Source of the DNA: Apostichopus japonicus
Taxonomy: Eukaryota; Echinodermata; Holothuroidea; Aspidochirotida; Stichopodidae
Length of the DNA stretch: 64,000 bases
Direction of reading: 5' to 3'
Assembly (NCBI RefSeq): GCF_037975245.1
Contig: NC_092569.1
Span: 6,318,501 to 6,382,500 of the forward strand
In this document: positions 23,401-34,634 of the stretch, piece by piece
Position numbering within the stretch: position 1 is the stretch's first letter
How the letters are laid out: every line of letters starts with the position of its first letter
Position numbers and translations under genes: made by a program
Notes under the pieces: generated by a model
Told to the model about the DNA's origin: nothing
The model's database searches: none
Seen by the model: only the letters and a program-made list of their open reading frames with translations

Positions 23401-26400
23401 ATTGTGGTTTTGCAACTTACTTGTATCTCTAGTTTTAATACAAAAGGTTGCCTCATACATCGAATAGTATGCACAAATATTGTCTACACATTTCTCGTCC
23501 TGTTGGCTATGTTAGGGTTATCGTTGTAATATTGATGTTATTATAAATGTTCTCTACTCAGCCGCTTTATTCTCTCCCGATAAATCATGTTACTTTAAGG
23601 TGCTCTCATTACAAATGATGCAAGATACTGTACGTTGTAATACGATCTGGTTTCTCACAGCTTTACTAACTTGTGTGGAAATTTCAAATGAACACGGTTT
23701 AAAACAACATTATTGTCTCTTCATGATATTAACGTGAAAAGTAAAATCATGGATTATTCTTCTCTGAAATTAAAATATTGTTTTCGTGACTTTATATTTA
23801 CTGCCAATATCAGTATTGTAATTTTGTTGTTGTCTCAACTTCCCCAAAGAGATTTTCGCAACGCATTATGATTGTTAACTTTTGTGCCAACCAGGAAATT
23901 ATGGTTAAATAATACTTAGTTTAAGTTAAAGAAGCATAGATACATATCAATGTACTAGATGGAATATGTACGTTAGAGTAATTGCTCCTTCCTAGACGTG
24001 GTTGTCTATTGGCTTTGTAACGCTTTTAACATCAAATATTGGAAGTTGTCCAAATATTTTTTTTATTTTACACAACGTCGCTCATATCGAGGTTTATTAG
24101 GATGATGTACTGTCGCTGAATAGTCATTCGTTTCAAATGCTATACACTCCATTAATTTTGTTTATACTGTTTAGTTTCAACATGAAATGGAAATTGTAAA
24201 TGGTTCTGTAATTTTATATCAGAAGGAAGCTAAATAATTAAACGTTTAAACAGATAAGATTTGTTTAACGAATTTAAAGTTCGAAACTATAGCATGGTTG
24301 ATCACTGTCACTGGGGGTCACAACATTGTTACATTGTGAACTAGAAAATTGCAACACGTTCCAACCTACTCAATCTCCAGATTTCTTTTCGCATGTAACA
24401 ATAAGTGGCGCAAAATATTGGCGAAATAGGTATGACGGTATTGTCAGCACTTCAGCCCCACCCCTCCCACAAACACTTTTCCGACCCGCTGCACTGCAGC
24501 TTATCAGTCAAATAGTGAGTAAAATATGATTTTAGTTTCACTTTATCATGATATTAGATCAAAATAAATAACCTCAGCTACACATGAATACGTACATTTG
24601 CCATTGAATTGCGCTGTTACATTTTGTATTAATATTCCATTTGGCAGAATGCTCTACAGACAATCAATGACGTCACTGGTGATAATAGTGTAGGTAAGTG
24701 AACTTTGCATGCCTCTAATCTTATGTAAATGAATTCGTCAAATATGGCTTAATGATTCAATAATATAACCATTATTCGAATATGAGGATTAATATCAAAA
24801 TTATTACGTTAATTTCCTTAGCAATAGTTAATAACATTCAGTTATCATTTTTGTTAATGTGTAAACTTTTCGTTTTCGTTTGATCCGAAAGTTTTGTGTA
24901 CTTCCAACGATAAGTTGTATACGCTGAAACAGTCAATGCATCGTGTGGAGTACACTAATATTATAATACGTTAATATTTGGAATCATCGCATGCCAATTG
25001 GGACACGACAATAATATGCCACTTAAACTCACAAAGCAAACCTATTTACTTTCTTGGACGTACTAGGTTCGTCGTTTTTCTTCTATCAACAATCGAATTA
25101 CCCGAGAGATTGCAGAGAAGTCCAGGAGCAATGTTCATCTCATAACTCTACTGGTGTCTTCATGATCAAACCAGATGGCTATCTAGAGCCTTTTGAGGTT
25201 TACTGTGATAACACAGACAATTCTGGTGGATGGACGGTAGGTCTTTGCAGTCTGTTTACTTTACATGTTTCTTCGTCTCTTATTCGTTTCTCTTTTCCCT
25301 CTCCCTATTACTTTCCCTTCCCCCGGGTAAACTCTCCGGGTGATTCCACAATATGTAGATGCGCACTGACATAATACACAGTGTACATATCCTGATATAA
25401 GCAGTAGACTATCTTTGCCCAAATAATGGTTTCTAGTTACGTATATTTCACATTACACATAAAGTAGTTTGAATTCGGTTTTTAATTCATTAACACCATT
25501 AGATAATAGAACGTCGCATTGATGGTTCCATCGACTTCAGCCGTGACTGGGACAGCTACAAGTCTGGCTTCGGCTTTTTATCTCAGGAATTCTGGCTCGG
25601 CAATGAAAAGCTTTCTTATTTGACCAATCAAAAGAAGTATCAATTGGTGATTGAGATGACGTTATCAAACGGTTCCTTAATTCAGGTTTCTTACGATAAC
25701 TTCCGCATTAGTGATGAGTTCGGCAACTTCAAGTTTGTCAGCCTCGGACAGTATTCTGGAAGAACAGGTAAGTTACATCAATATTTCTGCTTAATATCCT
25801 TATGTGTGTTCCCCTTAGCTCATGTATCAGGTCAGTTGACCTATAGTTGACAGTTTGGAATTCATATGGCTAAATCAGGCGCGGATCCAGAGGCCTGGGA
25901 TGAACACCCCCCCCCCCCATTTCATTCCTTAAAACTACCGACATATTTATTCCTGCAGACGTTATAATCCTTTGCCCCTACAACATGGTCTATAGAAACT
26001 GCAGTAACTCCTGTCAGCGGACTTGTGGTGCTCCAGAAGGATGGGGTCTGTAATGAAGCCGAAGCCTGTGTTTGTTCCGATGGATACTTCATGAAAGGAT
26101 TAGACTGTGTACCTCAAGAACAGTGTGGATGTTACGAATCAGAGGGACAAACAGTTATTCCAGTCAGTTGTTTTTCATTTCATTTGTCTAACTTTTGGGT
26201 AGTCAAATATGCGGGTATATGTCAAAGACTGTGCACTGTGACAGTTTTCCAACAACTATTCCATAAACAACAAGTAAAGTTCAAGACTCTTTTCCATAAT
26301 GACCAGTCACTGTTAATGCTGTCAATATTTCTGAATATTTATAAGTCCAATCAAACTCCAATATATAAATTCATGCTGAGTTCATTTAACCATACAGTTA

Positions 26401-29400
26401 TAGGAATACCTGAAAAAATTGTAATGTACTCCGCGCATAGGTAGTTTTAGTGTTAAGCAAGACATTATAATACAAAATATTATTTACCATGGATTATAAT
26501 AAACACAAAATCAGGGTTAAATGTAAACTGTAAAGATTAAAGTACAGACTTGTTTTGTGTTTCAGGAAGGTGGCTCTTACGTGAACCCTGGGTGTACTAG
26601 AAAAGGTGTTTGTACCAACGGGCAGATCACGTGGGATGAAGCATATGCATGCAGTTCTAATGCAGTTTGTGACGTCAGGGACAACATAAGACAATGCTAT
26701 TGTACTGGTGGCTACAGAGGAGATGGTGAAACATGCACGAGACCACCTAAAGATTGTCAGGAAATTTACGAGGATGGATCCAGGGACAACGGTATATACA
26801 GAATCAAACCAACCGGCTGGACTAGCGAGGCCTTTGAGGTTTACTGCAACATGACTGATGGAGGAGGATGGACGGTAAGTCATCCATTAATTAAAGGAAT
26901 TGTCTGGTGGAAGATTTTGATACATTGTCCTTGTAGTTATTATTTTTCTCTTTCTAACCATGTAAAAATTGTCCCCATTCGACATTTTCTTCTTGTAGAA
27001 ATCTGGTTTTCAAATTCACCAGTTTCTCACCAAAAGTACCGTTTGTTCGAACGCTTCAATATGGTGTTTGACGTAGTGCTTGCAGATAGGCAAAACAGGC
27101 GACTTGAAGTTAGCACTCCCAATTCCGCAGCAAATTAACTCACGTGTAAGCACGTTGAATTGCCTCATATATATAACGTACATACTCGCGAACGTATATA
27201 CTACGATGCTCAGTTGGTGTACTTGTATAGCGTTACACATAGTACACTCACACTCAAACCACAGTTCATTAACTGTTCTTCGAACTCGCTGAAATAAAAT
27301 TCACGGATCAAATTAAAAGTAAAAGGAAACTTATAAAGTATTCGTTAAACCGAAAGATGAAACTTGGCGGGATCGATGTCATCGCAGAACTGTCCGATTG
27401 TAAACGTTATAGTAGCCTATACACGCGAACATTCTTCGCGCTGGAGCTGGATACCGCGATGTATAAACAACGAAGAGCCTGCTGTTAAAACTTATCTTGT
27501 GTTACACAAAGACCACGAAACCACCGATCTACTAAATATATTGCGGCTTAAGGAGTTTTTTAAATTATATCTAATTTATAAGAAATTTCACCGGAAATTA
27601 TTGAAGAAATTGATCGAATCGTTGTCAGAGCAGAATATAGCGCTGAAAAGCTTAGGCTTCGCAGAACTGTCCGATTGTCAACGTTTGAGTACAGCCTACA
27701 TGCGAACATTTTTCGCGTTGGAGCTGGATAGCGCGATGTATAGCCTGAACAACTCAGAGTCTGCTGTTAAAATTTACCTTGTGTTACACAAAGACCACGG
27801 AACCACCGCTCAAGTACATGGTGGCTTAAGGAGTTTTTGAAAACATATCTAATTTTTAAGAAATTTCACCGGAAATTAAGGAAGAAATTTATCTGTATAC
27901 ACACGCTGTTTTTGTTGTGATTACCGTATAGGTACTGTGCGGAGGGTGGGTTATGACGCAATCTGCTATGGCAGAGCTGACGTCACGTATTGTACTGTTC
28001 AAATCATATTTAAAATGTCTATCCATAACGATTAAAAAATCGTTTCTCTGTCAAACGCAACATTAGCGTTCTCATACTTTGACAACATGTTTGGAAAATT
28101 ATTTACTATTTTTTAAGGTAACTTCTTTGGGCCACCAGACAATCCTTTTAACACCCATTGCTATCTGCACTGATAACACTGTACAGATAATGCACTGCAG
28201 TAAACTTCACTACCTACAGTGTATGGCATTGTACCATAATGACCACACTGTACTACACTACACTGCACTATAACAAATACACTAAATTACCCTAGCTGCA
28301 CATTAGTAAAATACACTGCATTGTATAGCACTACAAATCACTATTCTACACAAAGTACAAAAGTTATAGAGTTCACATTTTGGGTGAACGTAGTAGCCTA
28401 TAGGTATCTTGTCATAACAACTGTAAATCACATATTAGTATAGGCATTGTTATTATTACGAGGTTATACATGACTATGAATAATTGCATGTAATGGCTGT
28501 ACTGTAAACTCAGTTATCATTTATCAAAATAATCCTGTTCCATTCTACATAGAATACAAAACGACCAGTAAAATATGAAAATACACTATATCATTATAGT
28601 TAAACATAATGAAACGTATTTTCCTTACGGAAAATTACCAAACTAAAGCGCTTCAATGTATCTGCTTCCTCTCGTTTCAAACATTCCTTTTGGAGCGTTT
28701 TGTGATTGTGTCAGATTTTTATTCAGGCAAATATCAGTGCAATAAATTATCTTCAAAATGGAAACTTCTTTTAATGACAATGTATCAACGAGGTTTTCCT
28801 TTATCAGTTCCTTTAAATTCATTTAAGTCAAAGTTTCTTAACTTTAAAATTGATTTAAATGTTGACAATTAAGTTATTATGCTACCTTATTTGATCATGA
28901 CAAAAGTATTCCTCTTATTCACACATTTAAACAAAGGTTTTTCAGCGTCGTGTGGATGGAACCGAGGATTTCTACCTCGGATGGGACAGCTACAAAGAAG
29001 GTTTTGGAGATTTAAACCACGAGTTTTGGCTTGGAAATGATAAGCTTTCTATCTTGACCAATCAAAAGAGATATGAAATCAGGATTGATCTGGTGAACAG
29101 AGATGGTGCTCCCTACTATGCCAAGTTTGACAACTTCCGGATTAACGACGAAAGCGATAAATATCGGTTATCTCAACTTGGAACCTACAGTGGAACAGCG
29201 GGTTTGTTACAATTTACTTTCTTTAATACATATCCTTTAGATATGAATTCTACAACTTTATATATATTAACTTTATGTACGTAGTTAGGGTATCGTCTTT
29301 GTTAGTCGTCCATAAAATTAAAGGAGAAGTAAGTCCACGAACAACCACTAACCTGCGTTGTGTCCTTGGTCAAGGCACTTTACCTCTATTGCCTCTCCTT

Positions 29401-30824
29401 ACCCAGGTGTATAAATTTGGACTTGCGAGATAACTTGTAAATATATATAGTTGCGTGTGCCGGTTTGTGGCTGCATCCTATGGGAAGTCCCCAGGGGGAC
29501 ATGTGGTTTTGGTGCTCTGTGGTACCCCAGGAAAGATTGATTGAATTTTGCACACTTTGGTGTGTAGGTGTGACAAGTTACCAATGACCAGGGGTTAGTC
29601 GTAAAATCGTGTGGCCTTGATCAAGACTGTTAACGTACAATAATAAATAAATAAAGATTCTCTACATACATTTGACAGAGTATTTAAATAAAAAATCAAA
29701 TGCAGTAATAATGCGATAATATATAAAAATGATGATAAATTGATTAATCGTTATTTCTCTCCCTGAGATTATTATTCTTATTCTCATAAATCGCAAAAAC
29801 AAAGACACACAAAAAAACCCACTAACTTATTAAACATAAACAGCAACAGTGAGTCATTCTCATACCCTGTTCAGTCCCAATTTCAGCCCTTACACATATA
29901 CTACACCCTTATACACAGAAAAAAATATACAAACGGTTATTTAACACTCATGTATTGTGCATACAAGTCTTTCTTGAAACTACATTTGCCGACGAATAAC
30001 ATTAAATAGTCGAACTGTAAGATTCAAAAAGCAAAACCAAGTGTTAGATTATGGTGTTTGGTTTAGTGTCATTAATATTTTGACACACCAATGATTCCGT
30101 TACTATACTTAGGGCTATTGATTGGAAACACCTTAACTGGTCATCAAAAATATTTCAATTAAAAATATTAATTACTTCGTCATGTTTCTTTAGTATGTAT
30201 TTTACTTTTGCGTTTGTGATTAGTTCTAGATGTTAAGATGTTATAGAAATTGTGATTACAGCAGTACTGATATTAACAACAACATACAATATTACTATTA
30301 TTATTAAGATCATAAAATAAAAATAAATAAAAAGGAAAACAAATAAGAAACATTTAAAATTAACCGTTCATTAGCAATAAATGATATAATGTGGATATAA
30401 TGATATATTGTGGATATAATGAAGTAACTTTTATTCATTCATGAAACTATTAATAAATATTACTCTTAACGCCGCCTTCTATTTCAGCAACACCCGTATG
30501 TTTGTAATTCAGTGACATACAATATAACACTAATTGTTCTTTTCTTTGTGCTTCTTTGCAGACTCTCGCAGCAACCCTAATGGTTATGCTCTTCGTTATC
30601 ATCTCAACTACAAGTTCACTACCAAAGATAGTGACAACGATGCTAGTGGTTCTAACTGTGCGGTTTCTTATCAAGGTGCCTGGTGGTACTATAATTGCCA
30701 TTATTCCAACCTTAATGGAGACTACCACGCAAGCCGGGATAGCTACAGCAGTCTTCGTTGGTATTACTTACCTGGCAGTGATCGCAACATCAAATATTCA
30801 GAAATGAAGATTCGTCCCTTTTAG
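20333..30824 (+). CDS. Gene B: half-FReD/TIL/EGF-like/FReD protein, frame broken in exon 5
   Basis: Exons: 20333-20410, 24648-24693, 25067-25236, 25503-25767, 25959-26162, 26566-26874, 28937-29201, 30562-30824. Domain order is as in gene A. Exon 5 is 204 bases against 212 in genes C and D: eight bases are lost just after the codons for Cys-Gly-Ala-Pro-Glu. This shifts the frame and gives a TAA at 26051-26053, so the full-length transcript would encode only about 217 aa (signal peptide, first half-FReD, part of TIL). Everything downstream is open; without the deletion the protein would be about 535 aa. Joining exon 4 to 8, or 3 to 7, is in frame, skips the lesion and gives about 273 aa. The second FReD keeps a full calcium-type loop and the Cys-His-Tyr-Ser-Asn-Leu-Asn-Gly pocket motif. 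It may be a pseudogene, a short-isoform gene, or carry a sequencing error. Confidence 0.83.
20411..24647. other. Gene B intron 1
   Basis: A 4.2-kb AT-rich intron. It contains a diverged tandem duplication (about 20745-21265 and 21505-22020). No supported gene; the small open frames at 21016-21500 lie within the duplication and are not shared between its copies. Confidence 0.7.
20745..22020. repeat. Diverged tandem duplication, 750-785 bp period
   Basis: Matching blocks in the same order: 'aagagcaaatgacaa' at 20774 and 21558; 'taaatatgctgccttttaag' at 21011 and 21763; a 'catca/ttatgt(c/t)actctcttt' block near 21226 and 21981. Gene C intron 1 has a single related copy near 38640-39000. Confidence 0.7.
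24648..24693 (+). CDS. Gene B exon 2: linker
   Basis: 46 bases, phase 0 in and phase 1 out, between GGCAG and GTAAGTG. It encodes [15 protein letters not shown] and the first base of Gly. Genes C and D have the same length and phase. Confidence 0.8.
25067..25236 (+). CDS. Gene B exon 3: start of FReD 1
   Basis: 170 bases, phase 1 to 0. [11 protein letters not shown], Gly-Val-Phe-Met-Ile-Lys-Pro-Asp-Gly, Pro-Phe-Glu-Val-Tyr-Cys-Asp, then Gly-Gly-Trp-Thr before GTAGGT. Confidence 0.92.
25503..25767 (+). CDS. Gene B exon 4: middle of FReD 1
   Basis: 265 bases, phase 0 to 1. Ile-Ile-Glu-Arg-Arg, [10 protein letters not shown], Glu-Phe-Trp-Leu-Gly-Asn-Glu-Lys-Leu, ending Tyr-Ser-Gly-Arg-Thr plus one base. 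Confidence 0.93.
25959..26162 (+). pseudogene. Gene B exon 5: frameshifted TIL domain
   Basis: Aligned with the 212-base exon of genes C and D, eight bases are missing near 26037-26042. The frame then runs Gly-Trp-Gly-Leu and stops at 26051-26053. The rest of the TIL domain (Cys-Asn-Glu-Ala-Glu-Ala-Cys-Val-Cys onward) stays intact in another frame, and the GTCAGT donor is preserved. Confidence 0.85.
26566..26874 (+). CDS. Gene B exon 6: TILa-like, EGF-like and start of FReD 2
   Basis: 309 bases, phase 0 at both ends. Gly-Ser-Tyr-Val-Asn then a Cys-rich TILa-like stretch; EGF-like Cys-Ser-Ser-Asn-Ala-Val-Cys to Gly-Asp-Gly-Glu-Thr-Cys; Pro-Pro-Lys-Asp-Cys-Gln-Glu-Ile-Tyr to Gly-Gly-Gly-Trp-Thr. 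Confidence 0.92.
26895..28147. mobile_element. Kolobok/T2-like non-autonomous DNA transposon in gene B intron 6
   Basis: Flanked by TTAA on both sides (26891-26894 and 28148-28151). The ends AGGAATTGTCTGGTGG and (reverse complement of right end) AAGGATTGTCTGGTGG agree at 14 of 16 bases. Gene C intron 6 has the uninterrupted empty site, 'attaattaacacccattg', near 45622. TTAA targets and TTAAAGG-type ends are known for the Kolobok/T2 families; piggyBac also uses TTAA but usually has C-rich ends. No transposase is visible. An internal 277-bp tandem duplication gives an accidental 158-aa open frame. Confidence 0.85.
27384..27893. repeat. Tandem duplication, 277-bp period, inside the TTAA element
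   Basis: 'gcagaactgtccgattgt' occurs at 27384 and 27661, and 'aagaaatttcaccggaaatta' similarly recurs 277 bases apart. Both copies read open in one frame with repeated Leu-Val-Leu-His-Lys-Asp-His words, but I recognise no protein. Confidence 0.85.
28937..29201 (+). CDS. Gene B exon 7: middle of FReD 2
   Basis: 265 bases, phase 0 to 1, acceptor ACAAAG. Val-Phe-Gln-Arg-Arg-Val-Asp-Gly-Thr-Glu-Asp-Phe, [10 protein letters not shown], Glu-Phe-Trp-Leu-Gly-Asn-Asp-Lys, ending Gly-Thr-Ala plus one base before GTTTGT. Confidence 0.92.
29340..29655 (+). mobile_element. SINE-like interspersed repeat in gene B intron 7
   Basis: It begins around a 'tgcgttgtgtccttggtcaa' block, contains 'cacccaggtgtataaa'-type sequence and ends in an (ATAA)n tail at about 29637-29655. 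Such blocks are common in marine invertebrate dispersed repeats (recalled, not searched). Gene C intron 7 lacks about 300 bp at this place, supporting a discrete insertion. The exact 5' end is uncertain. Confidence 0.5.
29656..30561. other. Gene B intron 7, distal part
   Basis: Very AT-rich, with A-rich runs and the duplicated string 'tgtggatataatga' near 30390-30420. No supported gene. Confidence 0.65.
30562..30824 (+). CDS. Gene B exon 8: terminal exon of FReD 2
   Basis: 263 bases entering in phase 1, TAG at 30822-30824. Contains Lys-Asp-Ser-Asp-Asn-Asp (calcium-type loop), Asn-Cys-Ala-Val, Gly-Ala-Trp-Trp-Tyr-Tyr, Asn-Cys-His-Tyr-Ser-Asn-Leu-Asn-Gly and Met-Lys-Ile-Arg-Pro-Phe. This is the most canonical FReD end in the window. 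Confidence 0.95.
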
Positions 30825-31252
30825 CCGGGAATACGGGGGATTTATAGAGAGAACTGCAAAGTGTATTTGAGCAGAGCGAGCCAGTTTTCCTTTTTCCTCA
30901 ATAAGTATATGGACGTTATGTGACTGAAAATATGGATTGAGAAGTCACGTAACTGATATTGAAGAAAATTCCATCGACGTCACATTAAATTTCAGGAAAA
31001 CAGTGCCAGTATAATTCAGTGATGACGCTAATGCATATCAAGATAAATCAACGCAATACACCGTAGTAATGGACATGTTTCTTGTTATATTATCAATGTT
31101 TGCTCATTTATAAGAAATTTAACGTTGAATGTTCCAAACCAGAAATTGAGATTGTAACTTTAAACTAAACACTGCTTTTGTCATATTTACCGTTTTATTT
31201 ATTTCAATTTCTAATTAATTTTGATGGTGGATCAAACCCGGTTTGACCTGAA

Positions 31253-31258
31253 AATAAA
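31253..31258 (+). terminator. Candidate polyadenylation signal, gene B
   Basis: AATAAA 429 bases after the gene B stop codon. Position only; no transcript evidence. Confidence 0.3.
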
Positions 31259-32107
31259 AGAAACGATCATAGGATCAGTATGGTTCTAGCACACACCCAA
31301 CCATGTTATGAATTTAGTAACCCTTTTTAAAAATCTGCAGTATAATGATACATTGATCAATTCAATTTCATGAATCTCATCAATTCAAAATTTTGCAACA
31401 TCACCATTCATTAAGTTTACATCAGATTGTTACCAATTCAACATTTTATTCTGTTGAAGCAAGAATAATGGTTTCACTCATCTTCAAAAGTTAGATTAAA
31501 AAGTATAAACACAATGCCAATCTAAAACGGAAATATTAGTTGTTTCCCCATAAGGGGATTGTCTGCCACTAAGTTAATTCTATTTCTTTCAATATATTTA
31601 CATCAGATAACAATTCTCTCTGAATATTCCATTGGACCTGCTGGTAGCGTTAAAATGGACTGTTGTGACATGTGTCCTCCATATGCGTCGTACCGTGGTG
31701 TGCTTTTGCAACCCAAATGAAGCTCTAGTTAACTAATGGCCAAATAAGAAATTCCTTCTCACCTCTTTAAGAAAAGAATATACGTGCTACAGTACAAGGA
31801 TTGAGAGGAAGAAAAGAAGAGGATGAGGAAGAGGAGAGATACAGAAACGGAGAGCGAGTTAAAGGATGGGAGGGAAGGTAGGGATGGGAGGGTTGACCTA
31901 CCCAAAGGAAACGCCGTTCCACAACGCGTCATCAGCAAAAATAATGACTTAGTCTAGAGCCTGTAACTTGGCAAAATGATGCACATCACTTTTCTCAATG
32001 ACAGACAATTATGTATCCAATAACCTTCGTGTTCAATTCCACATCAACTCTTAGAAAAAGATAATAAATTCATTCAATGTGTTACTAAATCACCTGAAGG
32101 ATGGTAA

Positions 32108-32121
32108 TGATGACGTCATCA
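32108..32121. promoter_or_regulatory. Perfect 14-bp ATF/CRE-type palindrome
   Basis: TGATGACGTCATCA, containing the CREB/ATF core TGACGTCA. The same 14 bases are kept in the otherwise diverged homologous segment at 50092-50105. Regulatory use is inference; it is over 5 kb from the next exon. Confidence 0.3.
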
Positions 32122-32918
32122 AGGGTTTGGGCAAGGGATCTCCTGTAGCAGTAACGTTCCATTGATTACGAATGTTACCAGGGTACATTACGATATTATG
32201 ACTTTTTCCGCATTGAAGGCAGACAAGGTAACAAACGTTGTGCTCATTAAAAGGTTCATTGGTGGAAACCAATAACAGAGAAAGAAATAGTTGAGATAGC
32301 TTCGATTCAAGGGAAAACGGTACACCGGAGCAAAGAGGAAGAACCCTCGGCAAGATGTTATAGATAACCATTATTATATAGTTCAGTAGAAGAGGCTTAA
32401 AGTAGAAAATTTAACATTTAACGATTGACACACACACACCTGTCCTCGTGGATTAATTTGTAACCTTTTATCACGAGAACATGTACGGGGGTGGGGTGTG
32501 CAGGGGAGGGCAAAGCCGGTGGCCAATTTCGATATTTTTTTCTTTGTATTTACGTTGGCCCAGAAAATTGAACCTTTTCTCGAAAGTTAATCTGTATTAT
32601 CACACAATTCGAATTTTTAAATCGACTATTTTATTTCATTTTTTTGTCTACTTCTCTTCAACAGTGGACTTTCTACTGCACACTTCCATTATTAAATCTC
32701 GAAACTTTGACTCGTGTGCTCCAAATAACGACTTTTAGCAGCCATGTAAACATACTTACCTGGCCTTGACATACAGGCAGACAGGACCTAAGCAGTATCG
32801 CATAGCAATATGCTAAGTAGAATGACAGATTGCTTTACAAATGCAAAGATGTATAACAGTTTTCTGAAGATTGTACCATAACATTTTAAGTATTAACGGT
32901 ATATGGTCCATAATTTCA

Positions 32919-33222
32919 ACCGATTCACACAGACATTAAAGTAACTACTGTAAATCTTTAAGTTTTGTACCATAGTAAATACTGGATTGTGCTGACAAAT
33001 CTGATAAATAGGTAGGATGTGCTATTAGGTTCACAGTAAGAACTGAGGATATGTGTAATCCCAACAAATGCATCAAACTGGATTTGTTGCTATTACACGT
33101 ATCCTGAGTTCTTACTGTAATCCTAATGGTACCTGCTACCGATTTATAGCACGATTAAGTTTTAACTCTGGTAAAAAACTTATATATTTACAGTAGTTAC
33201 TGTGTTCTCTGTTTGAACCGGT
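32919..33222. mobile_element. Palindromic MITE, copy 1
   Basis: The left end 'accgattcacacag' followed by 'gtaactactgtaaatct' matches the reverse complement of the right end, 'atttacagtagttactgtg' to 'gaaccggt'. The inner arms 'acagtaagaactgaggatat' and 'tatcctgagttcttactgta' pair as well, so the 300-bp element folds almost end to end. Related copies lie at 50906 and 51715. Confidence 0.8.
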
Positions 33223-34425
33223 GAAAATTCATGAAATTCCAAACTTCTATTCATTCATACAAAACACGAAATACAAAATAATTTCATCTCAGAATGTTAC
33301 AATTTGATTAAAACTTTAAAAAGAAAATAACCAACAATTTTCTCGAGAGGGTACCACGTTGTTCCTCAAATTTCATTAGAATTAAAAGTCCCAAAGCAAT
33401 CTAACTGCACAAATAAAATAAGAAAGAATGACGATAATGAGGCTATACATTGAACAACAATACGTTGTAAAGGACAACGATCTGATACAAAGGGCGTACT
33501 GTGCCTACGTCCAGTTGACATAGCAACACAAAGCGATGTGTCCATGTCAAGACGTACAGCGATACTGTGAATTAACATACCAATTTCTTACGTATACTAC
33601 GGATACGTACTCAGCATAGTACACACTATATACTGCACTAAGCTATGTATTTATTGTTCAATCTGAAACACATATGTCAACAATTCCATCAAAAAAGTTA
33701 AGGCTTGAACAAACAGTTAACTTTTGTAGCACAATCTTCACTTTGACATTTGATCTGACGAAAAAATAGGTGGACCAGTAACAAAAACGTTACTTCTTTT
33801 GGATAATGACGTTTACTGTTCCTTTGTGAATTTCTGGAATACATTTGCTGCTGCATTTCCGATCAGTAACGGTAGGCCTAGGCTTATCGGTTACACTTTC
33901 CGTAAGTGTTGATGTCGACATTGTTCTGACATTGCACATAGGCAACCGTTTTGTCTTGGTTCGATTCCTTGGATCGCTGAGTTCAGGATATTTGAACATG
34001 ATTGCTTCTTTTGCTGATTCGAAACCTCCAATAACATATGATATAATTACTAATGTTATGCATATTCATTTCTCGATGGCGGCTTGCTAAATGAGGACAC
34101 CGTTTTGCTCGAACACTATGAAGAGTCAGTCTGAAAGTTACCTTTCTTGAGAATGCTTGGCATCATTTTGCTGAGGGGTGTCTTCACCACCGGGGCTTTC
34201 TGCCATACTATAGTTGATCTGATTTATTTCCCCCTTTTTTTTTGGCAACTCATATTCATCCGCCGGTGAATTTACCGTTCATTATTTATAGGTTAATGCA
34301 AGGTCAGCTGACGACAACGGTAGATCAGATTCAAGAATTTTTTAAGAATCATGAATGAAAACTACCTAATAATCTCTATTAAATAAGAAATAAAATAAAC
34401 TATTCGAGTACAATGTGCAAAGATC

Positions 34426-34634
34426 AACTATCAGTTCACTACCAAAGATAGTGACAACGATATTCATAGTAATAACTGTGCCTTTACCTGTTACGGCGCC
34501 TAGTGGTAATATAATTGATAAGCGACTATTCCGACATCAATTCTATCTACCATGCTACTCGAGTTAGTGATCACAGTATTAAATGGTATCATTTACCTGA
34601 CAGTGTTGCAACATCAACTTTTCGTCTCTTTTAA
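34426..34634 (+). pseudogene. Decayed FReD terminal exon upstream of gene C
   Basis: It starts at the Asn-Tyr-Gln-Phe-Thr-Thr-Lys-Asp-Ser-Asp-Asn-Asp segment of the FReD terminal exon, lacks the first 45 bases and has no acceptor. Stops replace the first Trp of Gly-Ala-Trp-Trp (TAG) and nearby codons (TAA, TGA, TAA). It ends near the family stop position at 34632-34634. Confidence 0.85.

Larger units (their letters stand above)
31259..34425. other. Intergenic, units B to C
   Basis: No supported gene. The segment is homologous, with clear divergence, to about 49350-52398 between genes C and D. It contains a purine-rich stretch (31796-31890), an ATF/CRE-type palindrome at 32108 and a palindromic MITE at 32919. 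Confidence 0.65.
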
